Below, piece after piece: positions 43,512 to 53,649 of a stretch of DNA of 64,000 bases. A program made the position numbers and the translations under genes. The notes below the pieces were generated by a model. The model ran no database searches. It was not told the DNA's origin and saw only the letters and a list, made by a program, of their open reading frames with translations. Source of the stretch: CAWBCI01 sp963787195 (GTDB lineage Bacteria; Bacteroidota; Bacteroidia; Bacteroidales; JAGOPY01); NCBI GenBank assembly GCA_963787195.1, contig CAWBCI010000073.1, forward strand, positions 49,688-113,687, given 5' to 3'. How positions within the stretch are numbered: the first letter of the stretch is position 1; each line of letters starts with the position of its first letter.

Positions 43512-45791
43512 ATGTTGAAGAAATTAAACAGAAGCCTTATATGGCTGCTTAGCCTGGTAATTATTCCGGTGCTGATGCTGAACACCGGAAACCGAGCTTT
43601 TGCAGGAGAACCCGATGAAGGAATGTGGCTTCCCATGTTCGTTGATAGGCTAAACTATCAGGATATGCAAAAAATGGGACTGCACCTGACCCCAGAGGAA
43701 ATTTACAGTGTAAATCACTCAAGTTTGAAGGATGCTATTGTTGGGCTTAGCACAAGTCCCAATCCCAGCGGGTTTTTCTGCACTGCAGAAGTTGTTTCTG
43801 ACCAGGGCCTGCTCTTTACAAACCATCATTGTGGTTATGACATCATACAACAGCATAGTACACTGGAACATGACTATCTGACTAATGGCTTCTGGGCGAT
43901 GAATAAATCGGAAGAACTTCAAAACGAAGCTCTGACCGCTACATTTTTTATCCGTATGGAAGATGTTACTGATTCAATCATTCCTTTCCTTTCAGATACT
44001 ATGAGCGAAAGCGCCCGGTCGGCAAAGGCGAAGGAAATTGCTACCCGGCTTAAAAAGAATGCCAATAAAGATGATAAATACAATGTGGTCGTAAAGAGTT
44101 TCTTTGATGGGAATGAATATTATCTCTTTGTATACCAGGTCTTCAAAGATGTCCGCCTGGTAGGCGCACCTCCCTCAGCCATTGGAAAATTCGGGGGAGA
44201 TACCGATAACTGGATGTGGCCCAGACAGACCGGCGACTTTTCAATTTTCAGGGTTTATACCGGACCGGATGGACAGCCTGCTGATTATTCCAAGGATAAT
44301 GTCCCTTTAAAACCAAAATACCACCTTCCTATCTCATTGGATGGTTACAAAAAAGGTGATTTTGCTATGATCTGGGGTTACCCCGGAAGCACTGACCGTT
44401 ATCTCTCCTCTTATGGGGTTGATTTCCAATTGAATGATTTCAATCCAGGCCTGATCGAATGTTTAGGCGATAAACTTAATGTTTGGAAAGAAGATATGGA
44501 TGCTAATCGTGAGATAGGGATACAGTATGCTTCCAAATATGCCATGCTGGCTAATTCCTGGAAATACTTCATAGGACAGACAAGAGGGCTGAAAAAAATG
44601 AAAGTTGACCAACAGAAACAAGCCCTGGAAGAAAAATTCACTACCTGGGTCAATGCTGATCCCGCGAGAAAAGAAAAATACGGAGAAGTCCTTGAACATT
44701 TTAAAACCGACTATGAGAAAATGGGACCGGCCTTTAAGCCATTAATTTATACTGCCCTGGCCGGATCGAGAGGTGCAGAGATATTCTCCCTGACCCAAAA
44801 ATTCGGACAGCTTTACGGGCTTCTCGAAAGTAAAGACAAGACAGGTGCAATAGCCGAAACCGCCAAGGAATTAAAACCAGCTGTAGAAGAATTCTTTAAA
44901 GATTACAATGCACCAACAGATCAAAAGGTCTTTGCTAAACTGCTTAAGACATATTATGATAAAGTAGACAAAGCTTCACTTCCGGATTATTTTAAGGAAA
45001 TGGTCGATAAATTCAAAGGTAATTTTAATGATTATGCAGCTTACGTCTATGATAAATCGATCTTCCCTTATAAAGATAAGTTGGATGCCTTCCTGGATAA
45101 TCCTAAATTCAAGACTATTGAAAAAGATCCTGCCTATAAATTGGGGACTGCACTTACAGGAGCCATGATGGAGCTTGGCGGAGCATACTCCGGCGTCAAT
45201 AGCGATCTGGATAAGTGGAAACGTCTGTTTATGGAAGGCTTGATGGAAATGCAACCCAACAAGGCTTTCTATCCGGATGCCAACTCTACCATGCGTTTTA
45301 CTTATGGTAGTGTGGAAGATTATAAAGGGGCTGATGCGGTTTTCTATGGTTATGTGACCCATTTATATGGAGTTATGGAGAAAGAAGACCCCAACAATCC
45401 TGAGTTCATTGTCCCGGCTAAACTGAAAGAACTTTTCAAATCTAAAGATTATGGCCAATACGGAGAAAACGGGGAGATGAAAGTTTGCTTTCTTACCACC
45501 AATGACATTACGGGCGGGAACTCAGGTAGCCCTGTGATCAATGGGAATGGGGAACTGATCGGCCTGGCTTTCGATGGCAACTGGGAAGCCATGAGCGGGG
45601 ACATTGCTTTTGAGCCAAAAGTTCAGAGAACAATCTGCGTGGATGTTCGTTATGTTTTATTTGTGATCGATAAATATGCAGGTGCGAAAAACCTCATCGA
45701 GGAACTGACCCTGCATAAAAATAAAACCATGCCTGCGCTGAATGAAGAGCATGCCGAGATGCAGGAGATAGAACAAAAGGAAAGCGAATAG
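43512..45791 (+). CDS. S46 family dipeptidyl-peptidase (DPP7-like)
   Basis: 759 residues with a signal peptide (about 1-31). Catalytic His at about 105/106 (FTNHHCGYD), catalytic Ser 671 in TGGNSGSPV. The residue 18 positions after Ser is Gly (FDGNWE), as in DPP7, rather than the Arg of the acidic-specific DPP11, predicting hydrophobic P1 preference. Family members remove N-terminal dipeptides in the periplasm for amino-acid nutrition. It is paired with the M49-like gene. Confidence 0.9.
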   Translation: MLKKLNRSLIWLLSLVIIPVLMLNTGNRAFAGEPDEGMWLPMFVDRLNYQDMQKMGLHLTPEEIYSVNHSSLKDAIVGLSTSPNPSGFFCTAEVVSDQGLLFTNHHCGYDIIQQHSTLEHDYLTNGFWAMNKSEELQNEALTATFFIRMEDVTDSIIPFLSDTMSESARSAKAKEIATRLKKNANKDDKYNVVVKSFFDGNEYYLFVYQVFKDVRLVGAPPSAIGKFGGDTDNWMWPRQTGDFSIFRVYTGPDGQPADYSKDNVPLKPKYHLPISLDGYKKGDFAMIWGYPGSTDRYLSSYGVDFQLNDFNPGLIECLGDKLNVWKEDMDANREIGIQYASKYAMLANSWKYFIGQTRGLKKMKVDQQKQALEEKFTTWVNADPARKEKYGEVLEHFKTDYEKMGPAFKPLIYTALAGSRGAEIFSLTQKFGQLYGLLESKDKTGAIAETAKELKPAVEEFFKDYNAPTDQKVFAKLLKTYYDKVDKASLPDYFKEMVDKFKGNFNDYAAYVYDKSIFPYKDKLDAFLDNPKFKTIEKDPAYKLGTALTGAMMELGGAYSGVNSDLDKWKRLFMEGLMEMQPNKAFYPDANSTMRFTYGSVEDYKGADAVFYGYVTHLYGVMEKEDPNNPEFIVPAKLKELFKSKDYGQYGENGEMKVCFLTTNDITGGNSGSPVINGNGELIGLAFDGNWEAMSGDIAFEPKVQRTICVDVRYVLFVIDKYAGAKNLIEELTLHKNKTMPALNEEHAEMQEIEQKESE

Positions 45792-45801
45792 AAAATATTT
45801 T

Positions 45802-46083
45802 TCAGGAATTATCAGGGTCTGTCCTTTCAGGGGCAGACCCTTTTTTCGTTTTATAAATGAAACTTTTGATAGAATATTTGCCGGTAGCATCAGGGGCTAC
45901 CTTTGAGAGTTCATTTAGGCAGGAAGGGCACAAACAGGAATCATAAGATTCTTCTATCTCTTCAAGTACCGCAACAGGCAATGCTACTTCATAACACCAG
46001 CATTTTGAAGATTTGCTGCATTTAAAAGCCTTTCCGCAGCGCGGACAAAGTTCCTTATCAATACCGCTGAGATCCTGTGTCAT
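45802..46083 (-). CDS. Cysteine-rich CWC-family protein
   Basis: 93 residues. Starts MTQDLSGIDKELCPRCGKAF and has the family motif CPRCGKAFKC-(6)-CWC, plus CLCPSCL later; about eight Cys, likely binding zinc. The role of the family is unknown. Its C-terminal tail (TKKGSAPERTDPDNS) overlaps the terminator of the S46 gene. It lies next to folB and gltX. Confidence 0.85.
   Translation of the reverse strand: MTQDLSGIDKELCPRCGKAFKCSKSSKCWCYEVALPVAVLEEIEESYDSCLCPSCLNELSKVAPDATGKYSIKSFIYKTKKGSAPERTDPDNS
45815..45846. terminator. Terminator between S46 and CWC genes
   Basis: GGGTCTGTCC pairs with GGGGCAGACCC and is followed by a T-run on the plus strand. It lies within the 3' end of the convergent CWC gene. 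Confidence 0.8.
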
Positions 46084-46094
46084 CTTAATTCTGT

Positions 46095-46449
46095 CTATCT
46101 GCCTGCCAGGCTGAGGCTTACACTTTCTGTTTTGCCGCCTATGGCAGGATTTAATTTGGATACTTTTATCCGAGCCTGGGCCGCCATTGGAAAATCACGA
46201 AACAAGCGATCCAGGATACGCCGGCCTACACGTTCAAGCAAATTCGATGAAATTGCCATCTCTTCTTTCACCATCCCATAAACAGACTGATAATCAATAG
46301 TCACCATTCAAATCATCCGTTTTTTCTGCTTCACTGGTGTCAGCATCAATGTACAAATCAACGATGAAACGCGTTCCGATTATCTTTTCTTCCTCAAAAC
46401 ATCCATGGTAGGCGAAAAACTCCATTCCTTCCAAAGCAATTGTTGACAT
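46095..46449 (-). pseudogene. folB: Dihydroneopterin aldolase, single-base frameshift
   Basis: An ATG at 46449 opens MSTIALEGMEFFAYHGCFEE, then RFIVDLYIDADTSEAEKTDDLNG, and then the frame is lost. The adjacent frame continues TIDYQSVYGMVKEEMAISSN to the stop at 46095. Joined, these give a complete FolB of about 117 residues. One extra base near 46302 (GGTG) causes the shift. FolB makes 6-hydroxymethyl-dihydropterin in folate synthesis, normally an essential step, so this is either an error in the sequence or a recent mutation. Confidence 0.88.
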
Positions 46450-46478
46450 CTTAATAGTTTTGATAAATATTTTCAGAT

Positions 46479-48002
46479 TTATACCGGTAAAATAGCAAGG
46501 GCCTTCCCTATCCTTGAAATCACCTCATCCTTTCCCAGGAACCCGCATATTACCGATAGATCGGGGCCATAATTTCCACCGACTATGCAAAGACGAAGTG
46601 GAGTCATGAGCTGTCCCATTCCTATTTCCCTTTCACTACAAAAATTTTCAGCCAGACTGTGGACTATTTCAGAACTGAGCTCATCCTGTTTTCCCAAAAG
46701 CGATCCAAAATCCCGCAAGATCACTGGTGTTTGTTCTTTCCAGCGCTTTTTAACTGTTCCGGGATCATAATCTTCAGGAGGAGTGAAAAAGAAAAATGAT
46801 TGTTCCCAGAAATCCTTTACAAAGTTGGCCCTTTCCTTTATCAGGCCTACGATTTTCTCAATATATGCGACTTCAGCACTGATGCCTTTTTCTAATAATA
46901 TTGGAAGATATTCTTTTGCAAGCTCTGCATCGCTCTTCTTAACCAGGTATTGATGATTGAACCACCTGGCTTTGTCGGGGTCGAATCGGGAGCCTGATTT
47001 TCCTACCCTCTCCAGTGAGAAATTACTTATCAGTTCGTCCATGGAAAATATCTCCTGCTCGGTACCGGGATTCCAACCTAAGAGGGCCAGCATATTGATA
47101 ACTGCCTCCGGAAAATATCCGGATTCACGATAACCCGAATAAACCTCAGCACTGTCGGGATCTTTCCAGTTTGTCGGGAAAACGGGGAAACCCAGCCGGT
47201 CGCCGTCTCTTTTGCTGAGCTTGCCGGAACCTTCGGGTTTGAGTATCAGGGGAAGGTGTGCGAAGACAGGTGATTCCCAGCCAAAACTGCGATACAGCAA
47301 CACATGCAACGGAAGTGAGGGCAACCACTCTTCTCCGCGGATCACATGACTGATCTCCATCAAATGATCATCTACTACATTTGCCAGGTGATAGGTTGGC
47401 ATACCATCCGATTTAAATAAAACTTTATCATCAAGAGTATGGGTTCCAACCTTAAGCTCACCCCTGATCAGGTCACTGAATTCCAGGCTTTCATTTTCCG
47501 GAATCCGAAAACGCACGACATAGGCCTCCCCCGCTTGCAAGCGCTGTTCAACTTCATCAGCGTTCAAGTTGAGTGAGTTTTTCATCCGGAGACGTGTATG
47601 GCTATCATAGGTGAAAATCTTTTTCTCTTTTTCGTATGAATTCCTGATAGATTCTAGCTCTTCGGCCGTATCAAAAGCATAATAAGCATTTCCGCTTTGG
47701 ATGAGCTGTTCGGCATATTTACGGTAAATATCTTTCCTTTCCGACTGTCGGTAGGGCGCAAAAGGACCTCCAATATGCACGCCCTCATCAAATTTAATCC
47801 CACACCATTCCAGGGAATCAATAATATATTGTTCAGCTCCGGGAACATAACGGTTCTGGTCGGTATCTTCAATCCGGAGTATCATGCTCCCTCCCTGGTT
47901 CCGGGCAAAAAGGTAGTTGTATAAGGCAGTCCTGACCCCACCTATATGCAAAGGACCTGTAGGGCTTGGTGCAAATCTCACTCTCACTTTTCTACGTTCC
48001 AT
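46479..48002 (-). CDS. gltX: Glutamyl-tRNA synthetase
   Basis: 507 residues. Class I HIGH motif PSPTGPLHIGG (about 12-22), KMSKS variant KLSKRDGD near residue 257, and an intact C-terminal anticodon-binding region. It charges tRNA-Glu, or tRNA-Gln when Gln is made by amidation; the window does not show which. A TACCTTTG -7 box lies 21 bp upstream. It starts 30 bp after the folB gene in the reverse direction of reading, that is, folB lies upstream of it on the same strand. Confidence 0.96.
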   Translation of the reverse strand: MERRKVRVRFAPSPTGPLHIGGVRTALYNYLFARNQGGSMILRIEDTDQNRYVPGAEQYIIDSLEWCGIKFDEGVHIGGPFAPYRQSERKDIYRKYAEQLIQSGNAYYAFDTAEELESIRNSYEKEKKIFTYDSHTRLRMKNSLNLNADEVEQRLQAGEAYVVRFRIPENESLEFSDLIRGELKVGTHTLDDKVLFKSDGMPTYHLANVVDDHLMEISHVIRGEEWLPSLPLHVLLYRSFGWESPVFAHLPLILKPEGSGKLSKRDGDRLGFPVFPTNWKDPDSAEVYSGYRESGYFPEAVINMLALLGWNPGTEQEIFSMDELISNFSLERVGKSGSRFDPDKARWFNHQYLVKKSDAELAKEYLPILLEKGISAEVAYIEKIVGLIKERANFVKDFWEQSFFFFTPPEDYDPGTVKKRWKEQTPVILRDFGSLLGKQDELSSEIVHSLAENFCSEREIGMGQLMTPLRLCIVGGNYGPDLSVICGFLGKDEVISRIGKALAILPV

Positions 48003-48022
48003 CTATCATTGATTTAGAAGGG

Positions 48023-48030
48023 CAAAGGTA
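48023..48030 (-). promoter_or_regulatory. -7 box for gltX
   Basis: Perfect TACCTTTG, about 20 bp before the gltX ATG. The leader would be very short. Confidence 0.5.
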
Positions 48031-48117
48031 GGGATTTTTGGACTGTGCGGCCTGCCGTTCCGATCCATTGACTAAACGAACCAGGAAAAAATTCAGGCCT
48101 TATTCGGGCTAAATTTA

Positions 48118-50097
48118 TTATTCTTTGATGAAACGTTTTGTGATGAACTCTTTACCATCGCTTACATTTAAGAGGTAAAAACCTTTCGGAAGTGTACTTA
48201 TATCGATAAACTGGTTTTCGTCTTTTATACTGAATTTAGTGATGAGCCTTCCGGCCAAATCCATAATACCGGCCTGGAAATTTCCCCGGATGGCTTTTGG
48301 AAAGAATATTCCAAGCCTGGTGCTTGCCGGATTTGGTCCCAGGGTAAAAAATACCGGGCTGGATGTTTCTTCAATTCCCATGTAAAGACTGTTTAGCACG
48401 TGTATTACCCATTGTTTTGGATCCACTATGATACTATCTATGGTCTTTCCGATATTGATGCTGTATGTATTTACATGCGCATCCTGATAAAGCAAAATAG
48501 TTGTATCCGTACCATCGGTAAAATGCAGATAATAAGGCATATGCATTTTGAAAAGCGGGGTGACTGTGCTGGATGATGTTTGGGTGGAAGTTACATTTAA
48601 AGTATCCCCTGACTGTAACCAGTTAATATCATAAATCGGATAGCCTTCCCCAAAATACCATTGGTTGAAAAAACCCGTAAAATCCATGCCCGACACGTTC
48701 TCAACCACTGCCTTGAAATCCATACCCGTAGCTGTCGAATACTGATATTGCTCGGTATACTTATGAAGGATAGCAAAGAACAGGCTGTCGTTTTGAAGTT
48801 CGAAGCGTATCATATGAAGGATCAAAGCGCCCTTATCGTAAGAAAGCCGGCCATCGAAAATGCGGCTGACATCGTTTAACTGACTGGGAGGAACATAAAC
48901 GCTTCCTCCCGGTTTGGAAATGACGTGGTCTTGACGGAGTTTCAGCCAGATAGAATCATAAATGGGAGCTGCCAGATAGGAATGGGCCAGGTAATCAGCG
49001 TAGGTTGCAAAACCCTCATTGATCCATATATCACTCCAGGTGGCACAGGTGATATTATCGCCAAACCACATATGTCCGAGTTCATGGGCTATAATCTCAA
49101 ATCCAAAACCTCCCAGAGTTGTCATAGTCTGATGTTCCATTCCACCGCCGAATTGACTGATACAATGACCGTATTTCTCCTGCGGGAATGGATACGGACC
49201 GAAAAAGTTTGCAAATAATTCCAGTGTTGGAACAGTGCCGTCAATTGCATTTTTATTTTGTGCCAGATAGCCCGGGCTGTTATAAATATAATTTTGTATC
49301 AGAAGAGAATCATCCATCCCGGCAGGATGCGCGTAAATGCTGTAATCTTCATAATCTGCTACGGCAAAGGAAATCAGATAATAATCGATGGGATACCGGC
49401 TTTTCCATTCATAGCGCAGCTTCCCTCCCGGCATATTCGTAATATTGGTGAGCAGTCCTTCGGAACCGACTTTATTCTGAGAGCTGGTTGTAAAAAAGCA
49501 CCAGCATGAATCAGCCTTGTCGGTGAGGTCAGACTTGACCGGAAACCAGTAATTGGCAGCGTAAGGTTCGGATAAGGACCAGGTAACATCCTTATTCCAT
49601 TGATCATTATGCGCGGTTGTCACGCCTCCGAAATAGGCGTCTGAGGGGGCGTCCCCTCCATAATAGATTTTAGCGCTGATTTCGGAATTTTGAGCCACGG
49701 AAGAGGCCAGGTTAATATATACCATATCCCCGCTACGTGTGAATGTTGCCGGTATACCACCCAGCAAAACTGAATCTATAGTTAGTTCAGGAACCAACTC
49801 TACAGCAAAGGTATCCAGTGAAGCAGCCGTTACTTTTGCCCTGATCGTCGTATTACCGAAAATATGAGTTGTATTATTTTCTACATCCAGGTCCAGGAAA
49901 TAGAATTTTACATCGTACTTTTCTTCCAGGGGATCCATGGTTTGGAAACTATAGTAATTTTTCATCATTTCAGCAGCGGCTTTTGCATGAGAGCAGTAAT
50001 CGGGGTATTCTGGTTCAGGAATGTTATATTGAGCTTCGGCTGAAAAACCAATCACCACGAAAATTAATAGTACAGAAATGAATTTGAAAGCTTGCAT
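48118..50097 (-). CDS. M1-family aminopeptidase with T9SS sorting domain
   Basis: 659 residues from the ATG at 50097, which opens a proper signal peptide (MQAFKFISVLLIFVVIGFSA). Zinc motif HELGHMWFG with the downstream WINEGFA Glu, and substrate motif GGGMEHQTM. The last about 70 residues form a type A T9SS C-terminal domain (FFTLGPNPASTRLG; ISTLPKGFYLLNVSDG), so it is exported across the outer membrane by the Por system. It probably degrades extracellular peptides. A longer in-frame extension upstream is judged non-coding. Confidence 0.9.
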   Translation of the reverse strand: MQAFKFISVLLIFVVIGFSAEAQYNIPEPEYPDYCSHAKAAAEMMKNYYSFQTMDPLEEKYDVKFYFLDLDVENNTTHIFGNTTIRAKVTAASLDTFAVELVPELTIDSVLLGGIPATFTRSGDMVYINLASSVAQNSEISAKIYYGGDAPSDAYFGGVTTAHNDQWNKDVTWSLSEPYAANYWFPVKSDLTDKADSCWCFFTTSSQNKVGSEGLLTNITNMPGGKLRYEWKSRYPIDYYLISFAVADYEDYSIYAHPAGMDDSLLIQNYIYNSPGYLAQNKNAIDGTVPTLELFANFFGPYPFPQEKYGHCISQFGGGMEHQTMTTLGGFGFEIIAHELGHMWFGDNITCATWSDIWINEGFATYADYLAHSYLAAPIYDSIWLKLRQDHVISKPGGSVYVPPSQLNDVSRIFDGRLSYDKGALILHMIRFELQNDSLFFAILHKYTEQYQYSTATGMDFKAVVENVSGMDFTGFFNQWYFGEGYPIYDINWLQSGDTLNVTSTQTSSSTVTPLFKMHMPYYLHFTDGTDTTILLYQDAHVNTYSINIGKTIDSIIVDPKQWVIHVLNSLYMGIEETSSPVFFTLGPNPASTRLGIFFPKAIRGNFQAGIMDLAGRLITKFSIKDENQFIDISTLPKGFYLLNVSDGKEFITKRFIKE

Positions 50098-50166
50098 CGG
50101 AGTATGGATTAATATCTTAAAATGAAAAAAATCAGGAAGAAACAATGAGTATCTTTGTGAATAAGA

Positions 50167-50174
50167 CAAAAATA
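50167..50174 (-). promoter_or_regulatory. -7 box for the M1 peptidase gene
   Basis: Perfect TATTTTTG on the minus strand, about 70 bp before the ATG at 50097. Confidence 0.45.
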
Positions 50175-50288
50175 CTAAAACTTTGTTCAAAAGCGTTTGT
50201 TGTAAAGTGGGCTGAACAATTGGGAAATAAGGAAAAATAGGAGTTTTAGCCCGGAATTTTGTACTTCTTTTTGTAATCTGTTAATTAT

Positions 50289-53200
50289 ATGCCCGAGACG
50301 GACAATTATACACTACTTCTCCGGAAACTGGATGAATTTATCCGGAAATACTACCGGAACCAACTCATCAGGGGAGCAATCTATTTCATTGCAGTATTTA
50401 TCCTTTTCTATCTGCTTGTAACCATTACCGAGTATTTCGCGAGGTTTGGAACCATCACAAGAACCATACTCTTTTATGCTTATTTTCTGATAAATGCATT
50501 GATTCTTTGGAACCTGGTTATAATTCCCTTGTTCAAACTTTTTCGTTTCGGGAAGATTATCTCTCATGAAGAAGCGGCCCGGATTATCGGATATCATTTT
50601 CCGGAGGTCAGCGACAAGTTACTGAATACATTGCAACTCAAAAAAATTGTCGCAGATGAAGAACAGATCGCCGGGCTGGTCAATGCAAGCATTAATCAAA
50701 AGATAGATAAGCTCAGGCCGGTACCGTTCAAATCAGCCATAGATCTTAAGAAAAACCTGCATTACCTGCGCTATGCAATACCCCCCTTAGTGATCCTGAT
50801 ATTATTGTTTATCGCGGCTCCCAATGTTATTACCGAACCTACTACGCGTATAATAAATTATGACGAGGCTTTTGCAAAACCGGCTCCCTTTACTATCACT
50901 GTACTGAACAATAAGCTTGAGGCTTTTCAGCAGGATGATTATAAGCTGGAAGTGAAGGTTGAAGGGGAAACGCTTCCGGCCGAGGTATTTATCGATATGA
51001 ATGATTATACTTATAAGTTGGAACGGAAGAGTCCTATTCGATTTGAATATACCTTCAGGAACCTTCAGGAAAGCAAGAAATTCTCCCTGGTAGCTGCCCA
51101 GGTTCGAACGGCGGTTTATGAGCTCAAAGTTCTTCCAAAACCAATCGTCCTGAATTTCGAGGCCTCCATGAAGTACCCGGCCTATACAGGAAAGAAAAAT
51201 GAAGTGCTTGATAATACAGGGGACCTCGTAATTCCGGCGGGAACTTCTGTTACATGGAAATTTTTTACCAGGGATACGAAACAACTGATATTCAGGCTTG
51301 GAAACATAACAAATGAGCTAGATAATAATTCATCCAATGCATTCAGTTTTAATAAACGTTTTCTAAAAAGTTCACTTTACTCTGTCATCCCCGTGAATGA
51401 GTACATGCAAAGCCGGGACTCACTGGTTTACAGCGTGAGCGTTATTCCGGATGCTTATCCCTTCATTCAGGTTGACCAGGTGCAGGATTCCGTCCTTGAT
51501 AAAAGGCAGTATTTCAGGGGTATTATCAAAGACGATTACGGTTTCAAACGTCTGACATTCAACTATACTATAATACCGGATGGTAAGGCAGACAGCATTA
51601 AAGCGACTGAAAAAGTCATGGAATTACCAATTAGTCTTACAGCTACTCAGCAACAATTTTTCCATGCACTGGATATGGATTCACTAGAGCTTCAACCCGG
51701 CGATCAGGTAATCTATCATTTCGAAATTTGGGATAATGATGCTGTAAATGGAAGTAAGCGTAGCAAATCTCAGGAGATGGTTTTTAAAGCGCCTACCATG
51801 GATGAAATTGAGAAAAAGACAGACCAGGATAATGAAAAGATAAAGGATGATATGGAGAATAGTATCCGGGAGGCTAAAGAATTGCAGAAAAAAGCCGACG
51901 AACTGAGTAGGAAACTAGTTGAGAAAGAAACAATCGATTGGCAGGACAAACAACAGATACAGCAATTACTCGATCAGCAAAAGCAATTTCAGGATAAGAT
52001 TGAAAAAATTCAGAAAGAAAACAGGGATAAAGCGCTTCAGGAGCAGCAATATAAAAAGGTTGATGAGGAACTGATCAGAAAGCAGAAGCAGTTGGAAGAT
52101 CTTTTCGAACAGGTTATGACACCGGAAATGAAGAAAATGTTTGAGGAATTGCAAAAGCTGCTTGATCAGGCAGATAAGGACAAAATCAATCAGCTGCTTC
52201 AGAAAATGAAGGATAATAACGAAGATGTTGAAAAACAGCTTGACCGTAACCTGGAGCTTTTTAAACAACTGGCATTTGAGAAACAATTGCAGGAAACTAT
52301 TGACAAGCTTAATGAACTGGCAAAGAAACAGGAAGAATTATCTGACAAATCGGATGAAAAAAAGGCGGATTCCGAAAAACTTAAGGAAGAACAGGATAAG
52401 CTGAATAAGGAATTTGAGGACTTAAGGAAACAAATGGATGATCTGGCTGCAAAGAATAAGGATCTTGAAGAGCCAAATAAGATGGAGAATACAGATCCGC
52501 AGGAGGAAGAGATCAAGCAGAATATGGATCAGTCATCTGATGATTTGGATAATGGAAAACCGGGCAAGGCCAGTAAATCGCAGAAGTCTGCCTCTGACAA
52601 GATGAAAAAGCTTTCAGAACAGCTTTCACAGATGCAGTCAGATATGTATTCGGAAGATTTGGGAGAAAATATCGAGACTTTAAGGGAGATACTTGAGAAC
52701 CTTCTGCAGATATCCTTCGATCAGGAAAATCTGATAAAATCAACTGTAAGTACATCTACCCTTGATCCGCAATATATAAAGCTGATACAAGAGCAGAAAC
52801 AGATCAAGGATGACCTGGTTATGGTTGAGGATTCGCTATGGGCATTAAGCAAGCGTCAGGCCAGCATCGAGCCATATGTTACCCGAAATATAGATGATAT
52901 TAATAGCCATGTTGGGAAATCTATCGACAACCTGAACGACCGGATGAAGAACGAGGCAGGGTCAAATCAGCAGTATGTAATGACCTCAGTTAATAATCTG
53001 GCTTTACTTTTGTCTGAGGCTCTTCAGCAAATGGAACAGGCCATGCAGATGCAAAGTTCAGGTCAATGCAAGAAAGGCAATCCTAAGCCTGGAAAAGGCA
53101 GCGCATCGATGAAATCTATCAGCCAGATGCAGAAACAACTTGGTGAGCAAATCAAGAAGATGAAGGAAAGTATGGGCAAGGGTCAGAAAGGTTCAAATCC

Positions 53201-53645
53201 GGATAAGAACGGGGCAACAAGTGAACAGTTTGTGAAGCTTGCGGCTCAGCAGGAAGCCATACGGCAAATGATGCAATCTTATGAAGATCAAATGAAGGAA
53301 CAGGGAATGGGAAATGATGGTGACCTGAAAGATTTGAAGGATCAGATGGACAAAAATGAGACAGAGTTAGTTAACAAGCTCATTACGCAACAAATGATGG
53401 AAAGGCTTAAAGATATAGAGGTTAGGCTGTTAAAACATGAAAAGGCTGAACTTCAGCGTGGACAGGAAGAAAAAAGAGAGTCATCAGAGCCAAAAAATTT
53501 AATTTTAAGTAACCCTGAAGGATTTTCAGAGTATAACAAGTTAAAATCTAAAGAAGTTGAACTACTCAGGACGGTCCCTCCGAATCTCCGTCCTTTCTAT
53601 AAGAGCAAGGTGAATGAATATTTCTATAATTTTGAAATGAAATAA
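50289..53645 (+). CDS. DUF4175-family large membrane/coiled-coil protein
   Basis: 1118 residues. Two N-terminal membrane spans (about 26-80), a third at about 158-180, an extracytoplasmic beta-rich segment (about 190-500) and then about 350 residues of Lys/Glu/Gln-rich coiled coil with Met/Gln-rich patches. This fits DUF4175. Function unknown; proposed links are to envelope maintenance. Four genes downstream to mnmG run in the same direction with small gaps. Confidence 0.75.
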   Translation: MPETDNYTLLLRKLDEFIRKYYRNQLIRGAIYFIAVFILFYLLVTITEYFARFGTITRTILFYAYFLINALILWNLVIIPLFKLFRFGKIISHEEAARIIGYHFPEVSDKLLNTLQLKKIVADEEQIAGLVNASINQKIDKLRPVPFKSAIDLKKNLHYLRYAIPPLVILILLFIAAPNVITEPTTRIINYDEAFAKPAPFTITVLNNKLEAFQQDDYKLEVKVEGETLPAEVFIDMNDYTYKLERKSPIRFEYTFRNLQESKKFSLVAAQVRTAVYELKVLPKPIVLNFEASMKYPAYTGKKNEVLDNTGDLVIPAGTSVTWKFFTRDTKQLIFRLGNITNELDNNSSNAFSFNKRFLKSSLYSVIPVNEYMQSRDSLVYSVSVIPDAYPFIQVDQVQDSVLDKRQYFRGIIKDDYGFKRLTFNYTIIPDGKADSIKATEKVMELPISLTATQQQFFHALDMDSLELQPGDQVIYHFEIWDNDAVNGSKRSKSQEMVFKAPTMDEIEKKTDQDNEKIKDDMENSIREAKELQKKADELSRKLVEKETIDWQDKQQIQQLLDQQKQFQDKIEKIQKENRDKALQEQQYKKVDEELIRKQKQLEDLFEQVMTPEMKKMFEELQKLLDQADKDKINQLLQKMKDNNEDVEKQLDRNLELFKQLAFEKQLQETIDKLNELAKKQEELSDKSDEKKADSEKLKEEQDKLNKEFEDLRKQMDDLAAKNKDLEEPNKMENTDPQEEEIKQNMDQSSDDLDNGKPGKASKSQKSASDKMKKLSEQLSQMQSDMYSEDLGENIETLREILENLLQISFDQENLIKSTVSTSTLDPQYIKLIQEQKQIKDDLVMVEDSLWALSKRQASIEPYVTRNIDDINSHVGKSIDNLNDRMKNEAGSNQQYVMTSVNNLALLLSEALQQMEQAMQMQSSGQCKKGNPKPGKGSASMKSISQMQKQLGEQIKKMKESMGKGQKGSNPDKNGATSEQFVKLAAQQEAIRQMMQSYEDQMKEQGMGNDGDLKDLKDQMDKNETELVNKLITQQMMERLKDIEVRLLKHEKAELQRGQEEKRESSEPKNLILSNPEGFSEYNKLKSKEVELLRTVPPNLRPFYKSKVNEYFYNFEMK

Positions 53646-53649
53646 TACC

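Noticed and set aside
43512..45791. Assignment as DPP11
   Set aside because: The residue 18 positions after the catalytic Ser is Gly, as in DPP7, not Arg.
48118..50190. Longer start for the M1 peptidase
   Set aside because: It places 31 residues before a normal signal peptide and spans the predicted -7 box.
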